DNA of 7,052 nt from Bacteriovoracaceae bacterium. GTDB taxonomy: Bacteria > Bdellovibrionota > Bacteriovoracia > Bacteriovoracales > Bacteriovoracaceae. The translations under genes were made by a program, and so were the position numbers. This document shows, in pieces, positions 5,458 to 7,052 of this stretch. The stretch is from positions 1 to 7,052 of the forward strand of contig CANFNN010000159.1 of assembly GCA_947448095.1 (NCBI GenBank), in the 5' to 3' direction. How positions within the stretch are numbered: the stretch's first letter is position 1; the number at the start of each line of letters is the position of its first letter. The notes beneath the pieces were generated by a model. The model was not told where the DNA came from. It made no database searches and was given only the letters and a program-made list of their open reading frames with translations.

Positions 5458-6532
5458 AGAAATGAATTTCTTTTACAGGATGCATCCATCCTTCAGGTCC
5501 ATCGGTTTTTCCTGCTTGAATCGCAATAAGCTTATCTCGTAGGAGCATCGAAATTTTTCCACTTCCATCTTTTACATGATGAGTGCGGCCATCTTTATCG
5601 AGAAATGAGCTAATAGGACAAATGATCGATGCCGTTCCACACACAAAAGCTTCAGTGCATTCGCCATTTTCAATTTTCTTGAGTAAGTCATCCACAGCAA
5701 TTTTATCTTCAACGACTTTGATTTTTTCGTGTTTAGCGAGTTCCAGTACTGATTTTCGGGTTATACCGTCAAGGATGGTGTCACTCAATGCCGGAGTATG
5801 AATTTCTCCATTGATAACACACATAAAATTCATGCCCGACATTTCTTCAATATATTTGTGAGATGAATCAAGCCACATAGTTTGATCACATCCTGCTTGA
5901 AGTGATCTAGTGTAGGATTGAAGACTAGCAGCATAGTTACCACCAGTTTTAGCAAAACCAATTCCACCTTGAGAGGCACGGATATCGTCTCGCTCAATCC
6001 ACACTTTAACTGAATCACCAGCAAAATAATTTCCTGAAGGTGATGCTATAATAACGAACAGAAATTGCTTCGATGGTTTAATTCCAAGTCCAACTTCTGT
6101 GGCTATCATGAAAGGGCGCAAATAGAGGGACTCCCCTAAACGTCTAGGAACTAAGTTTTTACAGTAGGCACTGATCACGTCACAGGCATTGAGAAATTGT
6201 TCTTCAGGAATTTCTGGCATCGACATACGTCTGGCCGATTGATTAAAACGGCGGGCGTTTTGCTCAGGCCGGAACATTTTGATCTGATCGTTGGGTTGAC
6301 GAAAGGTCTTCATCCCTTCAAAAATTTCTTGGCCATAGTGGAGTACTTTTGTACAAGGATCAAGCAAAAGTGGGCCATACGGGAGTAGGTCAAAGCGTTG
6401 CCATTGGCCATCATCATAGATTGCCTGGATCATCACAGGAGCAACATACTTACCAAAACCTAGGTTGTTGTCCGTAATAGTGAATTTTTTGACGCGCTCA
6501 ACTGCTTCTGGGTGGATTTCCACTTTCTTCAT
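5456..6532 (-). CDS. ilvE: Branched-chain amino acid aminotransferase, class II
   Basis: This PLP enzyme of fold type IV moves the amino group between glutamate and the 2-keto acids of leucine, isoleucine and valine, acting in the cytoplasm in the last step of their synthesis or the first of their breakdown. The 358-residue length and the N-terminal block LLLDPCTKVLHYGQEIFEGM (55-74) indicate the longer class II enzymes related to eukaryotic BCATs. The Schiff-base lysine is K195 in GFAKTGGNYAAS, E230 in EEMSGMNF matches the glutamate that contacts the pyridine nitrogen, and GTASIICPI (299-307) matches the phosphate-binding loop. The redox CxxC of human BCAT is absent. ATG 6532 is preceded by GAGGGGA (6537-6543, minus) 4 bases away. 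The gene stands alone, with no other ilv or leu gene near, and ends 13 bases from convergent alkC. Confidence 0.96.
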   Translation of the reverse strand: MKKVEIHPEAVERVKKFTITDNNLGFGKYVAPVMIQAIYDDGQWQRFDLLPYGPLLLDPCTKVLHYGQEIFEGMKTFRQPNDQIKMFRPEQNARRFNQSARRMSMPEIPEEQFLNACDVISAYCKNLVPRRLGESLYLRPFMIATEVGLGIKPSKQFLFVIIASPSGNYFAGDSVKVWIERDDIRASQGGIGFAKTGGNYAASLQSYTRSLQAGCDQTMWLDSSHKYIEEMSGMNFMCVINGEIHTPALSDTILDGITRKSVLELAKHEKIKVVEDKIAVDDLLKKIENGECTEAFVCGTASIICPISSFLDKDGRTHHVKDGSGKISMLLRDKLIAIQAGKTDGPEGWMHPVKEIHF

Positions 6533-6569
6533 AATGTCCCCTCAAGAGATGCCGATAGGATTTCATAGA

Positions 6570-6598
6570 TTTATAACATGGATATACTCAGATGAAAA
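6570..6598 (-). promoter_or_regulatory. Promoter of ilvE
   Basis: On the minus strand TTTTCA (6593-6598, four of six) lies 17 bases before TATAAA (6570-6575, five of six), and the -10 is preceded by TG one base away, making an extended -10 (TGTTATAAA). Transcription would start near 6563, leaving a leader of about 30 bases with the GAGGGGA ribosome-binding site. The -35 overlaps the first codons of the divergent gene at 6592. Confidence 0.5.
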
Positions 6599-7052
6599 AC
6601 CTTAGAAATGTAACTCTTTCGTCAGGTATTGCACTTTTAATTACCGGACTTTGCATGCTGATGCTGAGTCTGGTTTCTAAAGAAAATTCGCCTGGCCTCT
6701 ACCGCTTTTTGCTCCTGTTGGGCGGAGACGTCATAAACGGCGGTTATGTGCAGAGTATTACGTATTTGGCCTTCTTTTGGGCCTGGTTTGAGGTGCAAGA
6801 AAAATTGAAAGTTATAGCTCGGGAACGTAAGGCCTTTAAAATGAACTTCATCCCTACTAACGATAAACATGTGTTTATGCCCCAAGATATTAACAATCTT
6901 AAATTCAAACTCATCGAATTTGAAAAGAAAGAAAAATACATTCTGAGTGATCTTTTAAAAAAGGCCTGTACCAAGTTTAGGACATCCGGTTCACTTTCTG
7001 AATTGATCGATATTGTGAGTATTCAGATTGAAGTTTCTCAAGAAAAGTCTGA
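6592..7052 (+). CDS. Membrane protein, probably MotA/TolQ/ExbB-like, N-terminal part
   Basis: An open frame from ATG 6592 runs to the window end without a stop, giving 153 complete codons. It has two hydrophobic segments (about 9-28 and 37-66, the second containing LAFFWAWF) followed by a soluble, Lys/Glu-rich helical region. The stretch KKACTKFRTSGSLSELIDIV (123-142) recalls the part of large MotA/TolQ/ExbB-like proteins that lies just before the proton-channel domain; the channel helices themselves would be beyond the window. That assignment is from memory of the family and is moderate. An in-frame stop at 6574-6576 limits the start, and the only in-frame start codon after it is ATG 6592. 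There is no clear ribosome-binding site before it, so translation may be nearly leaderless. It is divergent from ilvE with a 59-base gap. Confidence 0.75.
   Translation, partial: MKNLRNVTLSSGIALLITGLCMLMLSLVSKENSPGLYRFLLLLGGDVINGGYVQSITYLAFFWAWFEVQEKLKVIARERKAFKMNFIPTNDKHVFMPQDINNLKFKLIEFEKKEKYILSDLLKKACTKFRTSGSLSELIDIVSIQIEVSQEKS

Noticed and set aside
6637..6974. Two minus-strand open frames at the right edge
   Set aside because: They are antisense to the plus-strand membrane-protein frame that stays open to the window end, overlap each other, and show no recognisable motifs.

Overview
The window looks like an ordinary, gene-dense stretch of bacterial chromosome with fairly low GC. It holds seven protein genes (two cut by the window edges) with short intergenic gaps and no RNA gene, CRISPR array, insertion sequence or phage gene that I can see. 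The gene set and protein style (a small secreted alanine/lysine-rich protein, a single-cluster ferredoxin with a YY-x-C-I-x-C motif, an AlkC-type glycosylase, a class II branched-chain aminotransferase and a MotA/TolQ/ExbB-like protein) are reminiscent of the Bdellovibrio/Bacteriovorax group. That placement is an impression from protein style, not a demonstrated assignment.

Layout. On the minus strand, from 2574 down to 1, lie a phosphoglucomutase of the PgcA/PGM2 type, then queC, whose ATG follows the phosphoglucomutase stop codon with no spacing, then the first 42 codons of a small secreted protein. Divergent from these, on the plus strand, come a ferredoxin gene (2690-2938) and a 428-residue Na+/H+ antiporter-type membrane protein (3013-4299) closed by a textbook Rho-independent terminator (4305-4332). 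An alkC-type DNA glycosylase gene follows directly (4342-5442). It converges on ilvE (5456-6532, minus) with 13 bases between the stop codons and a hairpin terminator overlapping the end of alkC. Divergent from ilvE, the final gene (6592 to the window end, plus) encodes a membrane-anchored protein that I read as the N-terminal part of a MotA/TolQ/ExbB-like protein.

The genes do not form one pathway: sugar-phosphate metabolism, queuosine/7-deazaguanine synthesis, electron transfer, ion homeostasis, alkylation repair and branched-chain amino acid metabolism are neighbours. The most interesting signals are regulatory. (1) An 8-base perfect complement of the antiporter ribosome-binding site sits in the leader and could hide it in a hairpin. 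(2) The alkC ribosome-binding site begins at the base after the antiporter terminator, leaving no room for a conventional promoter between them; a candidate promoter would start transcription inside the terminator stem. (3) A perfect TTGACA promoter for the pgcA-queC pair has a 12-base palindrome in its spacer. (4) ilvE and the gene divergent from it have overlapping -10-like elements. I found no convincing undescribed multi-gene system. Start codons and promoters are judged by eye.
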